Below, one piece after another: positions 20,011 to 30,141 of a stretch of 64,000 bases of DNA. Position 1 is the stretch's first letter. Every line of letters starts with the position of its first letter. Made by a program: the position numbers and the translations under genes. The notes under the pieces were generated by a model. That model had not been told where the DNA came from. It saw only the letters and a list, made by a program, of their open reading frames with translations, and ran no database searches. Location of the stretch: the NCBI RefSeq assembly GCF_000306235.2, contig NZ_AKWZ02000002.1:124001-188000 (forward strand), written 5' to 3'. Source of the DNA: Leptospira fainei serovar Hurstbridge str. BUT 6. GTDB lineage: Bacteria; Spirochaetota; Leptospiria; Leptospirales; Leptospiraceae.

Positions 20011-20992
20011 GCGGCCCTGTCTGACCGGTTCAAGAACCGAAGTACGGCGGACCGATATTAAATACGTGAACCGGACGATTCTTTACCTTCCGATAATTTC
20101 GGCGCTCGTCGCCTCGTCGCTATCTGCCGATCCTCTTAAAAATTACGATTCGGCTATTAACGATTATACCAGCAAAGATTCTTCGTTCTTCACCGATCGC
20201 GAAGAGCGAAAGATAAAGCAATTATTTTCACAATCTCCGGATGAATGGGAAGCGGACAAGTATTCGGCAGTTAGCTATCATAAGGACAAGTCGAATATCG
20301 AATTGCCCGCATTCATTAATATTAATCCGATCATTTCCTCTAAGATCGTTCACCAAAGCGGCATAATCATCAAGAGTTATATCGTAAAACCGAAAGATAC
20401 GCTATTTAGAATCGCCAAAACTTTGAAAACAACGGCTGCACGCATCACCGAGGCTAACGGCCTTCAGAAAGGCTCCGTTTTAAAGGTGGGCCAAAGCTTG
20501 AGCGTACCGATAAAGGTGGCAAATGCTACCCGACAAAAAATCGAACATCGAAGAGTTTTTTTAACGCCTGTCGTAAATTCCAGAATCACTTCGCGATATG
20601 GTCGCCGAAAGGACCCGTTCCATACAGGGAGCGGAGGCTATCACACTGGAATCGACCTAGCGGGTCCGCAGGGAGCCCCGATTTTAGCATCCGCAGAGGG
20701 AACAATTTCCTTTGCCGGGGTTAACGGCGGTTACGGAAATACGGTAATTGTCGACCACGGAAACGGTTACAAAACAATGTATGCACATTGTGCGAAAATA
20801 ACTGTCGAGCAGGGAACCAAAGTTAGAGCCGGAACGGTCATAGGTGGAGTAGGTCGCACCGGTTCTGCCACCGGTTCTCACCTTCATTTTGAAGTGTTTC
20901 TAAATGGTACTAGGATCAACCCGGAAATCGCACTTAGGAAAACTTTAAAAATTGTCACTAACCTGGAAACAGGAAAGGTGGCGAGACTTTAA
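19979..20992 (+). CDS. LysM and M23 peptidoglycan metalloendopeptidase
   Basis: The 337-residue frame has a LysM domain ([18 protein letters not shown]... [11 protein letters not shown], about 125-180) and a complete C-terminal M23 domain. Zinc ligands are visible in HTGIDLAG (HxxxD) and in HLHFEVF (HxH), with the G-G-Y-G-N and YAHC stretches between. M23 enzymes cut peptide cross-links in the wall. The signal peptide is [20 protein letters not shown], so the true start may be the GTG at 20066 rather than the ATG at 19979. Opening the wall for a secretion complex would fit the context. Confidence 0.88.
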   Translation: MSSRNIKRKNKRPCLTGSRTEVRRTDIKYVNRTILYLPIISALVASSLSADPLKNYDSAINDYTSKDSSFFTDREERKIKQLFSQSPDEWEADKYSAVSYHKDKSNIELPAFININPIISSKIVHQSGIIIKSYIVKPKDTLFRIAKTLKTTAARITEANGLQKGSVLKVGQSLSVPIKVANATRQKIEHRRVFLTPVVNSRITSRYGRRKDPFHTGSGGYHTGIDLAGPQGAPILASAEGTISFAGVNGGYGNTVIVDHGNGYKTMYAHCAKITVEQGTKVRAGTVIGGVGRTGSATGSHLHFEVFLNGTRINPEIALRKTLKIVTNLETGKVARL

Positions 20993-21091
20993 CTACCCCA
21001 TAGAAATCTTTGCCCATCGGACCCCGGTTCCCCTTTAGCAGAAGGAGATTCCTATATCGGGTGCTGGTTCTGAGGAAGGCTAAGGATACTA

Positions 21092-21994
21092 ATGAACGCG
21101 TTTTTTATCGAATTACGGAAGAATACTTTTTACGCCCTTATTCCGATCGTTATTTTGTTTTCCCTTTCCTTAGCGTATTTATTTAGGGGAGTACTCTTGC
21201 TATTTCTGACACCCGATATCCAGACCGGCTCATCGAATGCGTCCATCCGTAGAATCGCCCCTCCGATCAACATTGCGATGACCTCCTACGAAGAAATGGT
21301 TACAGGAAATTTATTCCGGGGAAGTCTAGCTCCATTGCCGGGTGAAGCGGGTGCAGGTGCCGAATCGGGACTCCCACCGGATACTGGAGAAGGCGAAGAA
21401 ATGAGAATCACCGGAACGCTCAGCGGTCACTGGAGTTTTGCTCGAGTTACGATTCTCGAAAAAGGAAAACAGGCCGCGGAAGAGTTTGCTACCGGAGAAA
21501 TGGTAGGCGGCTATAAAATTAAGGCGATCAATCTGACTCATGTTGTACTGGAAAAAGGAGGCGGTTCTCTAAAAGTGGAAATCGGGCAGACTCCGGGAGA
21601 AGCCAGAGCCAAATTGGGTGCGGGACCGGCAACGGCAGATGCAGGCCAAAAGAATACGGCGACCGGGGACTCGATCCGCAAAATTCTATCCAGACAAGAC
21701 GTTAACAAGAAGTTAAAAGACCCGACAGGTATCTACAAAAACGCCAGATTTGGACCTTACATGGAGAATAACGCGATTACCGGCTATAAGATTTATAGTA
21801 TCGGAAACGACCATATTTTCTATGCATTGGGAGCGAGAAGCGGAGATGTAATTCGAAGAGTAAATGGTATGCCTTTGAATGAGACCGAAAAGATGCTCGA
21901 AATCTGGAATTCCATTAAAACTGCGGAAAAAGTTTCCGTAGACGTGGAACGAGGAGGCAAGGTCCTCTCCTATGAATTTATCATTCGAAATTGA
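21092..21994 (+). CDS. gspC: Type II secretion protein GspC-like
   Basis: The 300-residue protein has a short cytoplasmic start, one membrane helix (about 14-38), and a periplasmic homology region around [20 protein letters not shown] and [22 protein letters not shown]-terminal PDZ-like domain ([31 protein letters not shown], about 240-300) ends it. GspC links the inner-membrane platform to the secretin. A Gly/Ala-rich linker lies between the domains. It begins the gspC-N series; a ribosome site GAGGAAGG lies upstream of the ATG. Confidence 0.88.
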   Translation: MNAFFIELRKNTFYALIPIVILFSLSLAYLFRGVLLLFLTPDIQTGSSNASIRRIAPPINIAMTSYEEMVTGNLFRGSLAPLPGEAGAGAESGLPPDTGEGEEMRITGTLSGHWSFARVTILEKGKQAAEEFATGEMVGGYKIKAINLTHVVLEKGGGSLKVEIGQTPGEARAKLGAGPATADAGQKNTATGDSIRKILSRQDVNKKLKDPTGIYKNARFGPYMENNAITGYKIYSIGNDHIFYALGARSGDVIRRVNGMPLNETEKMLEIWNSIKTAEKVSVDVERGGKVLSYEFIIRN

Positions 21995-22001
21995 AGGTTG
22001 C

Positions 22002-23792
22002 ATGCGAAGTTTAGAACCAAAAGTCAAGTACCTTAAAACAGCCACAATCACACTATTACTGTTTTTGACTTCCACTGAAACGATCTTTTCCCAATCCGCA
22101 AAGAAAGGATCCAAACGTTCGTCAACGCCGACGGAAGATGCGAGAGAAAGAACCTTCTTCGCTAATTGGCGAGATACCGAATTGAACGATTTTCTTAAAG
22201 GTATGAGCGCGATCCTTAAGAAGAATATTCTTTTGGACGAAAGTTTAAAGGGAAAGAAAATCACCATCATTTCACAGAAAGAAATCCCGGTCAAAAACGC
22301 GTTCGCATTCATGAAAGCGGTCTTGGAATCGATGGGCTTCGCAATCGTCGAAGAGACGGATTTAATAACGATCGTTAAACTCAAAGATGCATTAGCGAGA
22401 TCTTCCTTTATCAGAGTCGGTAAAGAACCGATTACGGAATCCGAAGCTAGCGATAATCGAATCATCACCCAGATTATTCCGATCGAGAACGTAAAGCCGG
22501 AAGAGCTGGAACCGATTTTAAAAAGGTTAACTTCTCCTAATACGGATATCATCGTTTATCGTAATACTAATACAATCGTCCTTTCCGGTTCCACGGCGGA
22601 TATTAACAAGTTAATGGTGCTTATCAACGAGCTGGATGCTAAGCCGGGAGAAACGACGCCGGGTTCCATTTCTTCAGCAGGCGATATTCATATCTATACC
22701 TTGGAACATAGTGAATCGGAGAAAATAGCGGCTACTTTAATTAAGCTGGATAACCCGGTTGTCGGAGATCAGCCTACGCCGGTTCCGGGACAGCCGGGCG
22801 CACCGGTTCCGCCGCCCGCTAAAGTCGAAAAAATTAAAGCCGTTTCTCACAAGGAATCCAACTCGGTTATTGTAACCGCTACCGAAGCGGAATGGAACGA
22901 AATCCGTAAAATTATCCGGATCCTAGATTCATCACGAAAACAAGTTCTCTTAGAAGTACTTATCGTAGAGCTTTCTTCAACCGACCAAAACGATTTCGGG
23001 ATCGATTGGAGATATTTGAATCAGGGTCCGTATAGCCAATTTAACTCCGGCTTAGCGAAAGAAGGAAATATCATTAATTCCAGCGGACGGATGAATCCGA
23101 ACGTAAACACTTTGTCCGGATTTTCATTAGGATTCGTGCAAGCAGGATCCCAGCAGATTCTGGGAATTTTGAGTGCGAATCAAGGAAACGAAAACTTCAA
23201 CGTTTTATCGGCGCCGCAAGTTTTGACCCTCGATAATCAAGAAGCGGAAATCAACGTGGGCCAGGACGTCCCGGTGAGAACCCAAAGTCGGAATGCCGGA
23301 ATGGGGGGAACCAACGCGGTTACCGTCGATAACTATGAATATAGACCGACAGGGATCAAGCTGAAGTTTACGCCGCATGTAAACAAGAATAACAAGATCA
23401 CGCTGGATTTGCTTCAGGAAATCAAAAATATCGCCTCCATCGCTCTGACCGGAGGAAACCCCACGTTCAACAGACGAGAAGTAAAAACTACTATTACGTT
23501 GGAAAATAAGCAAACGATCGTTATCGGAGGTCTAATTTCTAGCGATAAGGAGAAGCGACTCATTAAGATCCCGCTTTTAGGGGATATCCCGTATCTCGGT
23601 TGGATTTTCCGACGGACCACCGAGTCGAATAAGAAAACGAACCTTATGGTATTTATCACTCCGCATATTCTGGATAATCGCGAGCTAGCTGATAAAATGA
23701 CCGCCAAGAAAAAACTCCAGCAAGAAAGATACGAATTGGAAAGAGAAAGGATCCTAAATAAGGAAACTACGATCAAAGAAAGAGGGGAATAA
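22002..23792 (+). CDS. gspD: Type II secretion secretin GspD
   Basis: The outer-membrane secretin has a signal peptide (about 1-29 from the ATG at 22002). An N0 domain ([27 protein letters not shown]), N1-N2 repeats ([19 protein letters not shown]) and an N3-like repeat follow. The secretin core has [37 protein letters not shown] and the closing [28 protein letters not shown] Pro-rich insert (about 240-265) lies between the N domains. The start at 22002 is chosen over 21972 because GAAGG lies just before it. Confidence 0.95.
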   Translation: MRSLEPKVKYLKTATITLLLFLTSTETIFSQSAKKGSKRSSTPTEDARERTFFANWRDTELNDFLKGMSAILKKNILLDESLKGKKITIISQKEIPVKNAFAFMKAVLESMGFAIVEETDLITIVKLKDALARSSFIRVGKEPITESEASDNRIITQIIPIENVKPEELEPILKRLTSPNTDIIVYRNTNTIVLSGSTADINKLMVLINELDAKPGETTPGSISSAGDIHIYTLEHSESEKIAATLIKLDNPVVGDQPTPVPGQPGAPVPPPAKVEKIKAVSHKESNSVIVTATEAEWNEIRKIIRILDSSRKQVLLEVLIVELSSTDQNDFGIDWRYLNQGPYSQFNSGLAKEGNIINSSGRMNPNVNTLSGFSLGFVQAGSQQILGILSANQGNENFNVLSAPQVLTLDNQEAEINVGQDVPVRTQSRNAGMGGTNAVTVDNYEYRPTGIKLKFTPHVNKNNKITLDLLQEIKNIASIALTGGNPTFNRREVKTTITLENKQTIVIGGLISSDKEKRLIKIPLLGDIPYLGWIFRRTTESNKKTNLMVFITPHILDNRELADKMTAKKKLQQERYELERERILNKETTIKERGE

Positions 23793-23796
23793 AAAC

Positions 23797-25470
23797 GTGA
23801 AAACTCTAGGCGATATACTCGTCGAAGAGGGAATCATCTCCTCGAAAGACCTGGAGGATTCCCTTAAACTCCAGAAAAAAAACAATCTCCCGTTAGGGCA
23901 TATCCTTCAAAAGAAAGGGATTGCGGGAGAAGTGGACGTACTGCGTGCGATGGCCCGCCTGTATAGAATGGAATTCCAAGAAAAATTGGAATTTAAGGGC
24001 ATGGAGGAAATCTATCAGAGAATTCCTCTTAAGCTAATCCAAAAAAGCCGCTTAGTGCCTTTCGAGGTTTCCAAAAAGACCGTAAAAGTGGCAATCTCCG
24101 ATCCTAGCGACTTGCATCCGATGGACGATGTTCGCTTTAGTCTTAGAGACTATAAAGTAGAGTTCATACTCGCACCGGAACCGGAGATTATGAGAATCAT
24201 TCATTCTCAATTCGATACGACTTCGGCAGCGGCAAAAGACCTTCTCAATGAAATGGAAGGAAGTTTTTCCGAACTCGCGGAAGGATTTGATAACGAAACA
24301 ATCGACTTATCCGACGATGCGCCGATCATCAAGATGGTCAACGTCATCCTTTCGCAAGCAGTGAACGAAAGAGCATCGGACATTCACATTGAACCTTACG
24401 AAAAAAGCTTAGTAGTAAGATACCGAATCGACGGTATTTTGCATAACGTGCTAACTCCTCCGAAGTCCTATCATGCCGGGATCACCTCTCGTATCAAGAT
24501 CATGTCCAATTTGAATATTGCGGAGAACCGTCTTCCGCAGGACGGTAGGATCAAGCTTAGATTGGCGGGAAAGGACGTAGATATCCGGGTTTCAACCATT
24601 CCGTGTCAATTCGGAGAGCGAATCGTAATGCGTCTCTTAAACAAGACAGATCAAAAATATTCCTTGGAGACCATGGGATTTTATCCGGATTTATTAAAGG
24701 AACTCCGGAAGCTTATATACCAACCTCACGGAATTATACTAGTAACCGGACCTACCGGTTCCGGTAAATCCACGACACTCTATTCCGCATTGACTGAATT
24801 AAATACGGAAGAGAGAAATATTATCACCTGCGAGGACCCAGTCGAATATCAGATCGAGGGAGTTTCTCAAATGCAAATGCAGGATAAAATCGGTCTGACT
24901 TTTGCGACCGGCCTAAGGGCGATCCTACGACAAGACCCTGACGTAATCATGGTGGGAGAGATCCGGGACGAAGAAACCGCCAGAATCGCAATCCAAGCGT
25001 CTTTAACCGGTCACTTAGTGTTCTCTACTCTGCATACGAACGACGCTGCATCGGCTGCTACGCGTCTAGTGGATATGGGAATAGAACCGTATTTAATTAC
25101 CTCGACTGTATTGGGATTTTTAGCTCAACGACTCGTTAGAACGATTTGTCCGAAATGTAAAACTACTTATAAACCGACTCCGGTGGAACTTGAAGCTCTC
25201 GGGATTGCGAGAAAAGCGCTGAAGAACGGACACCTTCATAAAGGAGAAGGCTGTCACAACTGTATGGGAACCGGCTTCAAGGGAAGAACCGGCATTTACG
25301 AATTTTTAGTGATTAGTAATACGATTAAAGACGCAATTTTAGCCGGACTCGATACCACGAAAATTAACGACATAGCGATCCAAAACGGTTTCTTTACGAT
25401 GAGAGAGTACGGAATTCGCAAGGTTTTAGACGGAGTGACAACTCCGGATGAAGTGCTCCGAGTAACCTGA
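23797..25470 (+). CDS. gspE: Type II secretion ATPase GspE
   Basis: The 557-residue assembly ATPase has an N-terminal MshEN-type domain ([20 protein letters not shown]), Walker [10 protein letters not shown], the Asp box, Walker B ([16 protein letters not shown]) and His box ([13 protein letters not shown]). The zinc-binding tetracysteine insert of GspE/PilB proteins is intact (CPKC about 450 and CHNC about 485). GspE drives pseudopilus growth from the cytoplasmic side. Start is a GTG with GAGGGG upstream, four bases after gspD. Confidence 0.95.
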   Translation: MKTLGDILVEEGIISSKDLEDSLKLQKKNNLPLGHILQKKGIAGEVDVLRAMARLYRMEFQEKLEFKGMEEIYQRIPLKLIQKSRLVPFEVSKKTVKVAISDPSDLHPMDDVRFSLRDYKVEFILAPEPEIMRIIHSQFDTTSAAAKDLLNEMEGSFSELAEGFDNETIDLSDDAPIIKMVNVILSQAVNERASDIHIEPYEKSLVVRYRIDGILHNVLTPPKSYHAGITSRIKIMSNLNIAENRLPQDGRIKLRLAGKDVDIRVSTIPCQFGERIVMRLLNKTDQKYSLETMGFYPDLLKELRKLIYQPHGIILVTGPTGSGKSTTLYSALTELNTEERNIITCEDPVEYQIEGVSQMQMQDKIGLTFATGLRAILRQDPDVIMVGEIRDEETARIAIQASLTGHLVFSTLHTNDAASAATRLVDMGIEPYLITSTVLGFLAQRLVRTICPKCKTTYKPTPVELEALGIARKALKNGHLHKGEGCHNCMGTGFKGRTGIYEFLVISNTIKDAILAGLDTTKINDIAIQNGFFTMREYGIRKVLDGVTTPDEVLRVT

Positions 25471-25480
25471 TTTTATTCAC

Positions 25481-26707
25481 ATGGCTCTATACACATACAT
25501 AGCCTTCAACCGAAAAGGGAAGGAAGAAAAAGGAATCATCGATGCTCCTAATATTCAATCCGCTAGAACCAAATTAAAATCGAAAGGACTTTATGTTCGA
25601 CTTATTTCGGAAGATACCGAGCGAAAAGATCGGGAACTTTTTCCTTTTTTAGCGAACCTACTATATCGGGTTCCGAGAAAAGTAATCGGAATGTTTTGCC
25701 GCCAATTGGGAACATTAGTCGGCGCGGGAATTCCCTTGGATAAATCCTTGGCGAATATCGTGGAACAGACGGATCATGATGTCTTTCGGAAAGTCGTTGT
25801 AGCGATGCAGGCGGATATCACTGAAGGAAGCTCTCTGTCCGACGCGATGAAAAAACATCCGCAGATATTTCCGAATCAATATCCTTCGTTGGTTTCGGTA
25901 GGTGAGCGGACCGGAGATTACGAAACGGCTCTAATTCGGTTGGCGGAAATGGAGGAAAAAAACCAAGAGTTAAAATCAAAAGTTACGACTTCATTGGTTT
26001 ATCCGATCATCATTTTTGTTTTGCTATTTGGGGTCGTTATCTTTCTTTTAACCACGGTCGTTCCACAAATCGAACAATTATTCATCCAATTCGACGCTCC
26101 ATTGCCGTTGATCACTAAGATCGTAATCGGAAGTTCGAGAATCGTAACGGATTGGTGGTTTTTACTCTTTCCTTTGCTAATCATTTCCATTTCGGGATTT
26201 TTATATTATAAAAGCACTGCGGAAGGGAAATTGGCATGGGAAAGATTTATTCTCAAAATTCCCATCATCAGCGGCCTTTCAAAGAAAGTATTGATTTCAA
26301 ACTTCGCAAGAAATTTAGGAATCCTGCTGACCAATAGAGTCCCGTTAATAATTTCCCTGCAAATCGTAGAACAAATCGTGGACCATACTATTTTCGGAGA
26401 AGAAATTCGAAACGCGGCGTCCCGAATTCGGGAAGGAGAAAAACTTTCCTCCTCATTTTTAAGTTCGGAAATTCTTCCTCAGATGGTACTGGGAATGATG
26501 TCTGCCGGAGAAGTTTCCGATAGAGTACCAGAAATGATGAATAAGTTGGCGGAAATATACGATTCGGAAGTGGATAATTCTTTGAAAGCTATGACTCAGG
26601 CAATCGAGCCGTTGATGCTGGTATTCATGGGTTTCGCGATCGGTATTATTATGGCTTCGATTATAGTGCCAATGTTCAGCTTGACCCAGAATTTGAAGGG
26701 CATATAA
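25481..26707 (+). CDS. gspF: Type II secretion inner-membrane platform protein GspF
   Basis: The 408-residue protein has the usual two repeated cytoplasmic T2SSF domains (about 70-190 and 275-395) with membrane helices at about 168-195, 215-240 and 375-400. The start ALYTYIAFNRKGKEEKGIID and the phrase FCRQLGTLVGAGIPLDKSL are characteristic, and the second repeat has FARNLGILLTNRVPLIISL. It anchors the ATPase to the membrane complex. It follows gspE by ten bases. Confidence 0.95.
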   Translation: MALYTYIAFNRKGKEEKGIIDAPNIQSARTKLKSKGLYVRLISEDTERKDRELFPFLANLLYRVPRKVIGMFCRQLGTLVGAGIPLDKSLANIVEQTDHDVFRKVVVAMQADITEGSSLSDAMKKHPQIFPNQYPSLVSVGERTGDYETALIRLAEMEEKNQELKSKVTTSLVYPIIIFVLLFGVVIFLLTTVVPQIEQLFIQFDAPLPLITKIVIGSSRIVTDWWFLLFPLLIISISGFLYYKSTAEGKLAWERFILKIPIISGLSKKVLISNFARNLGILLTNRVPLIISLQIVEQIVDHTIFGEEIRNAASRIREGEKLSSSFLSSEILPQMVLGMMSAGEVSDRVPEMMNKLAEIYDSEVDNSLKAMTQAIEPLMLVFMGFAIGIIMASIIVPMFSLTQNLKGI

Positions 26708-26735
26708 TAAAATTAAGATAAATAGGAGAACCGAC

Positions 26736-27203
26736 TTGAAAACGGGAAACAAACGCAGAAAGGGATTCACATTGATAGAGTTAGCTATCGTCGTAGCAAT
26801 CTTGGGCGCGATCATGGCGATTATAATCTCCAGCATTAACGTTGGAGACATTAAGGACGATACGGCATCTATGGAACTCCGGAAAGAAGGCCGCGAAATT
26901 CAAATGCACTTAGAGCGTTATGCGCAAAAATACGGAAATTATCCCAGCGAAGAGCAGGGATTGGAAGCTTTAGTGGAAAAGCCTACCACCGGAGACGTGC
27001 CTGAAGATTGGCGTCCGATGGCTAGCAATAAGGACATCATCAAAGACCCTTGGGGCGGAATCTATAAACTCAAATTCGACGAATACGGTGAAATGCAAAT
27101 CATCACGCTTGGTAAAGATAAACAAGAAGGCGGAGAAGGTGCAAATGCCGATTTTAATATATTGAAAGAGGAAGATTATCCGGCTCAGTTTAAGAAAAAG
27201 TAA
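26736..27203 (+). CDS. gspG: Major pseudopilin GspG
   Basis: The 155-residue pseudopilin has a short basic leader (KTGNKRRKG) cut before FTLIELAIVVAILGAIMAIII, with the conserved Glu5 after cleavage. The C-terminal domain is typical of GspG: YPSEEQGLEALVEKP, then DPWGGIYKLKFDEYGEMQIITLGKD, which includes the calcium-loop region. Start is a TTG with AGGAG upstream. The prepilin peptidase that would cut it is not in this window. Confidence 0.95.
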   Translation: MKTGNKRRKGFTLIELAIVVAILGAIMAIIISSINVGDIKDDTASMELRKEGREIQMHLERYAQKYGNYPSEEQGLEALVEKPTTGDVPEDWRPMASNKDIIKDPWGGIYKLKFDEYGEMQIITLGKDKQEGGEGANADFNILKEEDYPAQFKKK

Positions 27204-27208
27204 ATTAA

Positions 27209-27775
27209 ATGCGGGGAAGGAGGCGGACAAGCCGTGCCGGTTTTACTTTAATCGAAATTGCGATCGTGGTTTTTATAATCGGGGCAATCATGATTTTAGT
27301 TCTTCCTTCCGTTGCAAAAATGTTTACCCCCGGGGCTCAGGAAGAGGCTACGCTTTTACATGATGTGGTCGCATTCTGCTATCGTCGAGCAAAGCTGAAT
27401 CAGAGAACGATTTTCTTGGAGTTAAACATAGACGAAGAGAAATATACCGTCATCGAAGTCGAGAGAGGAGAAGAAGGGATGAAGGAAAAACCGATCTTTC
27501 AAGAGCGGGAGTTGCCGTCTTCCTCCTCGATAGTAGATATAATGGATGCGCGGGGATATCGTTACGTAAAGGGTAAGGTTCGAATTCCTTTTTCTCCCCT
27601 TTCGATAGCCGAAGATTTTTATATACATCTGGGACCCGACCCGGAAATCAAGCGGACGTTGATAGTTAGGAGATACGGCGGAAAATCCGAAATTAGGGAC
27701 GGCGAGGCTTTAATTCCTCAAGACGAACTAGATTGGTATAAACAAAATGAGAATAACGGTACCAGCCAGTTCTAA
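27209..27775 (+). CDS. gspH: Minor pseudopilin GspH-like
   Basis: The 188-residue protein has a basic leader (RGRRRTSRAG) and the cleavage-helix motif FTLIEIAIVVFIIGAIMILVL. A globular part with beta-strand pattern (RTIFLELNIDEEKYTVIEV) follows, and the C-terminus is charged. The place after gspG and the size fit GspH, although minor pseudopilins are hard to tell apart by sequence alone. Its end overlaps the next gene by 29 bases in another frame. Confidence 0.8.
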   Translation: MRGRRRTSRAGFTLIEIAIVVFIIGAIMILVLPSVAKMFTPGAQEEATLLHDVVAFCYRRAKLNQRTIFLELNIDEEKYTVIEVERGEEGMKEKPIFQERELPSSSSIVDIMDARGYRYVKGKVRIPFSPLSIAEDFYIHLGPDPEIKRTLIVRRYGGKSEIRDGEALIPQDELDWYKQNENNGTSQF

Positions 27776-28307
27776 AAAGCGCGATAAGCGACGGAAAAGA
27801 AAAAGGGCGGGCTTTACCTTAATAGAAATCACTATAGCTCTCCTGATCGCAGCCGGTTGGATAGCCTTCGTATTGAGAACGGTTGGCGACGGAATTCGCT
27901 TAAAGCGATTAGCTACGCTTCAGACCGAAGCGGTCCATTTAGCCAAAATCAAAATGGCCCAAATCGATTCCGCAAGTATATTACAAAAAGATGTTTCTTC
28001 CGGAGATATTCCGGGATATCGCGGATTCCGTTATAGCACGATAATAAACGAAGAAGATCTTGATTTGCTGAAGCTATCTGGAAAAGGCGGAAAAAAACCC
28101 GAAGATTTGCTCGGCGGGAGTAATTCCGAAATGAACAAACTGATAAGCCAGAGGACCGGAAATAATCAAGGTTCGGCCACTGGAGGTTTGATCAAAGTTT
28201 TTCATATATACGTCACCATCGAATATCCCACCGGAGAAAGAAACAGCCAAGGGGACATTAAAAAAGAAAAGTATACCGTCGAAACTTTTAAGGCGTCGAT
28301 GAACTAA
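27747..28307 (+). CDS. gspI: Minor pseudopilin GspI-like
   Basis: The 186-residue protein begins with a highly basic leader (SSKKRDKRRKRKRAG) and the motif FTLIEITIALLIAAGWIAFVL. The stretch LQTEAVHLAKIKMAQIDS matches the helix after the transmembrane part of GspI. The protein is longer than usual GspI (about 120 residues), with a middle insert around GGKKPEDLLGGSNSEMN. The end overlaps gspJ by one base. Family assignment relies on order G-H-I-J-K. Confidence 0.75.
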   Translation: MRITVPASSKKRDKRRKRKRAGFTLIEITIALLIAAGWIAFVLRTVGDGIRLKRLATLQTEAVHLAKIKMAQIDSASILQKDVSSGDIPGYRGFRYSTIINEEDLDLLKLSGKGGKKPEDLLGGSNSEMNKLISQRTGNNQGSATGGLIKVFHIYVTIEYPTGERNSQGDIKKEKYTVETFKASMN

Positions 28308-29008
28308 TGCTTCGTACAAGGAATTTTGGATGTCCTCGATTTTTCTTCCCGACGAAGCGGAGATACCGCCGAGGATTTACGTTATTAGAATTATCGATTG
28401 TTGCTATGTTACTCGGCGGACTTTTAGTAATGATCTTCGGTACATATACTTCCCTGCTGAGAGTTTCTAGGGATAATTCCAGCGCAGAAGGCTCCGATAA
28501 GCAACAAGCAATGTTGGCCTTGGAAAACATAAGAAGCACGCTCGCGATGACTTTTTTCTTTGCCACAGAAAAGAGACTCGTATTCGTGAGTAGACGAGGC
28601 CGCAAATCGGAAGACGGTAATAAGCACCCGAGAGAGAGTAGTAACGATTATTTTATCGTATTTGCCGCCACTCATCCCAACTCGGAAGAGACCGGGTTGC
28701 CCGAAGTAAGAGAAGTGGAATATTTCCTAAAAAAAGACGAGGATGCACCCGGATATCTCCTAATCAGACGCGAAGATCAAATCGTGGATAAATTCCCGTT
28801 TGCGGGAGGTCAAGAATATGTCCTGCTTAACGGGGTCAAAAGTCTTGCGTTTAAATTTTCCCGTACCGGTTCCAAGTGGGAAGAAGAATGGGATTCTCGA
28901 GAAGCAAAGAATATTCCTCGACTGATACGTATAGAATTAATCGCGAAAATCGGAACCGAAGAGAGGAGATTCGAGACGCTCGCATTTCCGGGGATTTTAT
29001 ACAAATGA
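28307..29008 (+). CDS. gspJ: Minor pseudopilin GspJ-like
   Basis: The 233-residue protein has a basic leader and the motif RRGFTLLELSIVAMLLGGLLV. The downstream segment DNSSAEGSDKQQAMLALENIRS is the amphipathic helix expected in GspJ, and the C-terminal domain contains beta-rich stretches such as EVREVEYFLKKDEDAPGYLLIRRED. With GspI and GspK it forms the pseudopilus tip. The ATGA overlap with gspK gives tight coupling. Confidence 0.8.
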   Translation: MLRTRNFGCPRFFFPTKRRYRRGFTLLELSIVAMLLGGLLVMIFGTYTSLLRVSRDNSSAEGSDKQQAMLALENIRSTLAMTFFFATEKRLVFVSRRGRKSEDGNKHPRESSNDYFIVFAATHPNSEETGLPEVREVEYFLKKDEDAPGYLLIRREDQIVDKFPFAGGQEYVLLNGVKSLAFKFSRTGSKWEEEWDSREAKNIPRLIRIELIAKIGTEERRFETLAFPGILYK

Positions 29009-30141
29009 ATCTCGGCAGTTACGGTTTACGATACAAAGGCCTTCGTTTTTCAAGAAGGCGAGGCGCCATTGTGATTCTACTTGTCGCGGGAATCGGGATG
29101 GCAGCGGTTACGACCACGCTCGATTTCGCGGACCGTAGTTTGAGCGAATACAAAATATCGAAAGGGGAAATGTCGGGCTTTCGCGCGTTGCTCCTTGCGA
29201 AGGCCGGCTTTCAAGGCGGACTCGGAGCATTACGGAAAATCCCGGAAGAGCAGCTATATAAATCCGGAATCGGCCTAAGCCCTCCGCCGGTTCCTTTAGG
29301 TGGAGGCTTCATCTACTATAAAATTCAGGGAGAAGACGGAAAAATAAATCTAAATTCCATTTATAACGCTGATACGAAAGATATCAACTTGCGAAACCAG
29401 GAAATGGCCCAACGTCTTTTAGAGCGTTTGGGTTTGAAGAGAGGGCTATTAACGCCTTTAATCGACTGGATCGACGACGATTCTCAAGGGAGCAGCGAAG
29501 CTCCTTACTATGAAAAACTAATCCCTCCTAGAAAAATAAAGAACTCATATCTCTATTCCCTTTCGGAACTCACTTCAGTAAAAGGATTCGACCCGAGAAT
29601 CGTTTACGGTTCCCAAAAGCCTCCGGACTACGACCAAAAAAATTCCAAAGATTTCATGTCAGAAGAGGAAAAAGTCTTATTAGGAGAAGCGGACTTTGTA
29701 CTGGCGAACAATATGACCGCCTTTGTCCCTTTCCAGAGGAATTACGATGACAGAATCAACTTGAATGCCGCACCGTACTTCGTATTAATGTCCCTATCCG
29801 ATTTTATGACCCGACAGGCGGCGATGAAAATTCTAAAATTGAAGATTCAGAAGGGCGGCTATATCAAAGATACAAAAGACGTAGAAAATCTCCCGGAATT
29901 TCAGGTTCCCTCCGTAGGAGGAATTACACTTTATAAAGAATTGGCCGGGGAGGGAACGGATGTATCCGGTGGAAGGATCAAAACAAAGGGAGAGATCTTC
30001 AGGATCACCGCCGTCGGAGAAGTCCCCTTAGATTCGGGGAAGCAATCGGAGGGTGAAACCTCGAGTAAAATCGCCGTTCGTAGGATTACGGGAATTTTTG
30101 ATCTAACAAACAATATGATGCTTTATTATAGGGAGGATTGA
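29005..30141 (+). CDS. gspK: Minor pseudopilin GspK-like
   Basis: The protein is 378 residues from the ATG at 29005; the frame is open further upstream but that part overlaps gspJ. The start RRRGAIVILLVAGIGMAAVTT resembles GspK, which unlike other pseudopilins lacks Glu at position 5. The large globular part shows GspK phrases: GFIYYKIQGEDGKINLNSI, LLTPLIDWIDDDSQGSSEAPYY and the RINLNAAPYFVLMSL helix-hairpin-like block. GspK caps the pseudopilus. Confidence 0.88.
   Translation: MNLGSYGLRYKGLRFSRRRGAIVILLVAGIGMAAVTTTLDFADRSLSEYKISKGEMSGFRALLLAKAGFQGGLGALRKIPEEQLYKSGIGLSPPPVPLGGGFIYYKIQGEDGKINLNSIYNADTKDINLRNQEMAQRLLERLGLKRGLLTPLIDWIDDDSQGSSEAPYYEKLIPPRKIKNSYLYSLSELTSVKGFDPRIVYGSQKPPDYDQKNSKDFMSEEEKVLLGEADFVLANNMTAFVPFQRNYDDRINLNAAPYFVLMSLSDFMTRQAAMKILKLKIQKGGYIKDTKDVENLPEFQVPSVGGITLYKELAGEGTDVSGGRIKTKGEIFRITAVGEVPLDSGKQSEGETSSKIAVRRITGIFDLTNNMMLYYRED

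Noticed and set aside
21713..22552. A 279-codon open frame on minus across gspC and gspD
   Set aside because: It is fully antisense to two well-supported genes, has no recognisable domain, and is explained by the codon pattern of the sense genes.
28876..29004. N-terminal extension of gspK
   Set aside because: It overlaps gspJ almost fully and would remove the pseudopilin leader from the N-terminus.
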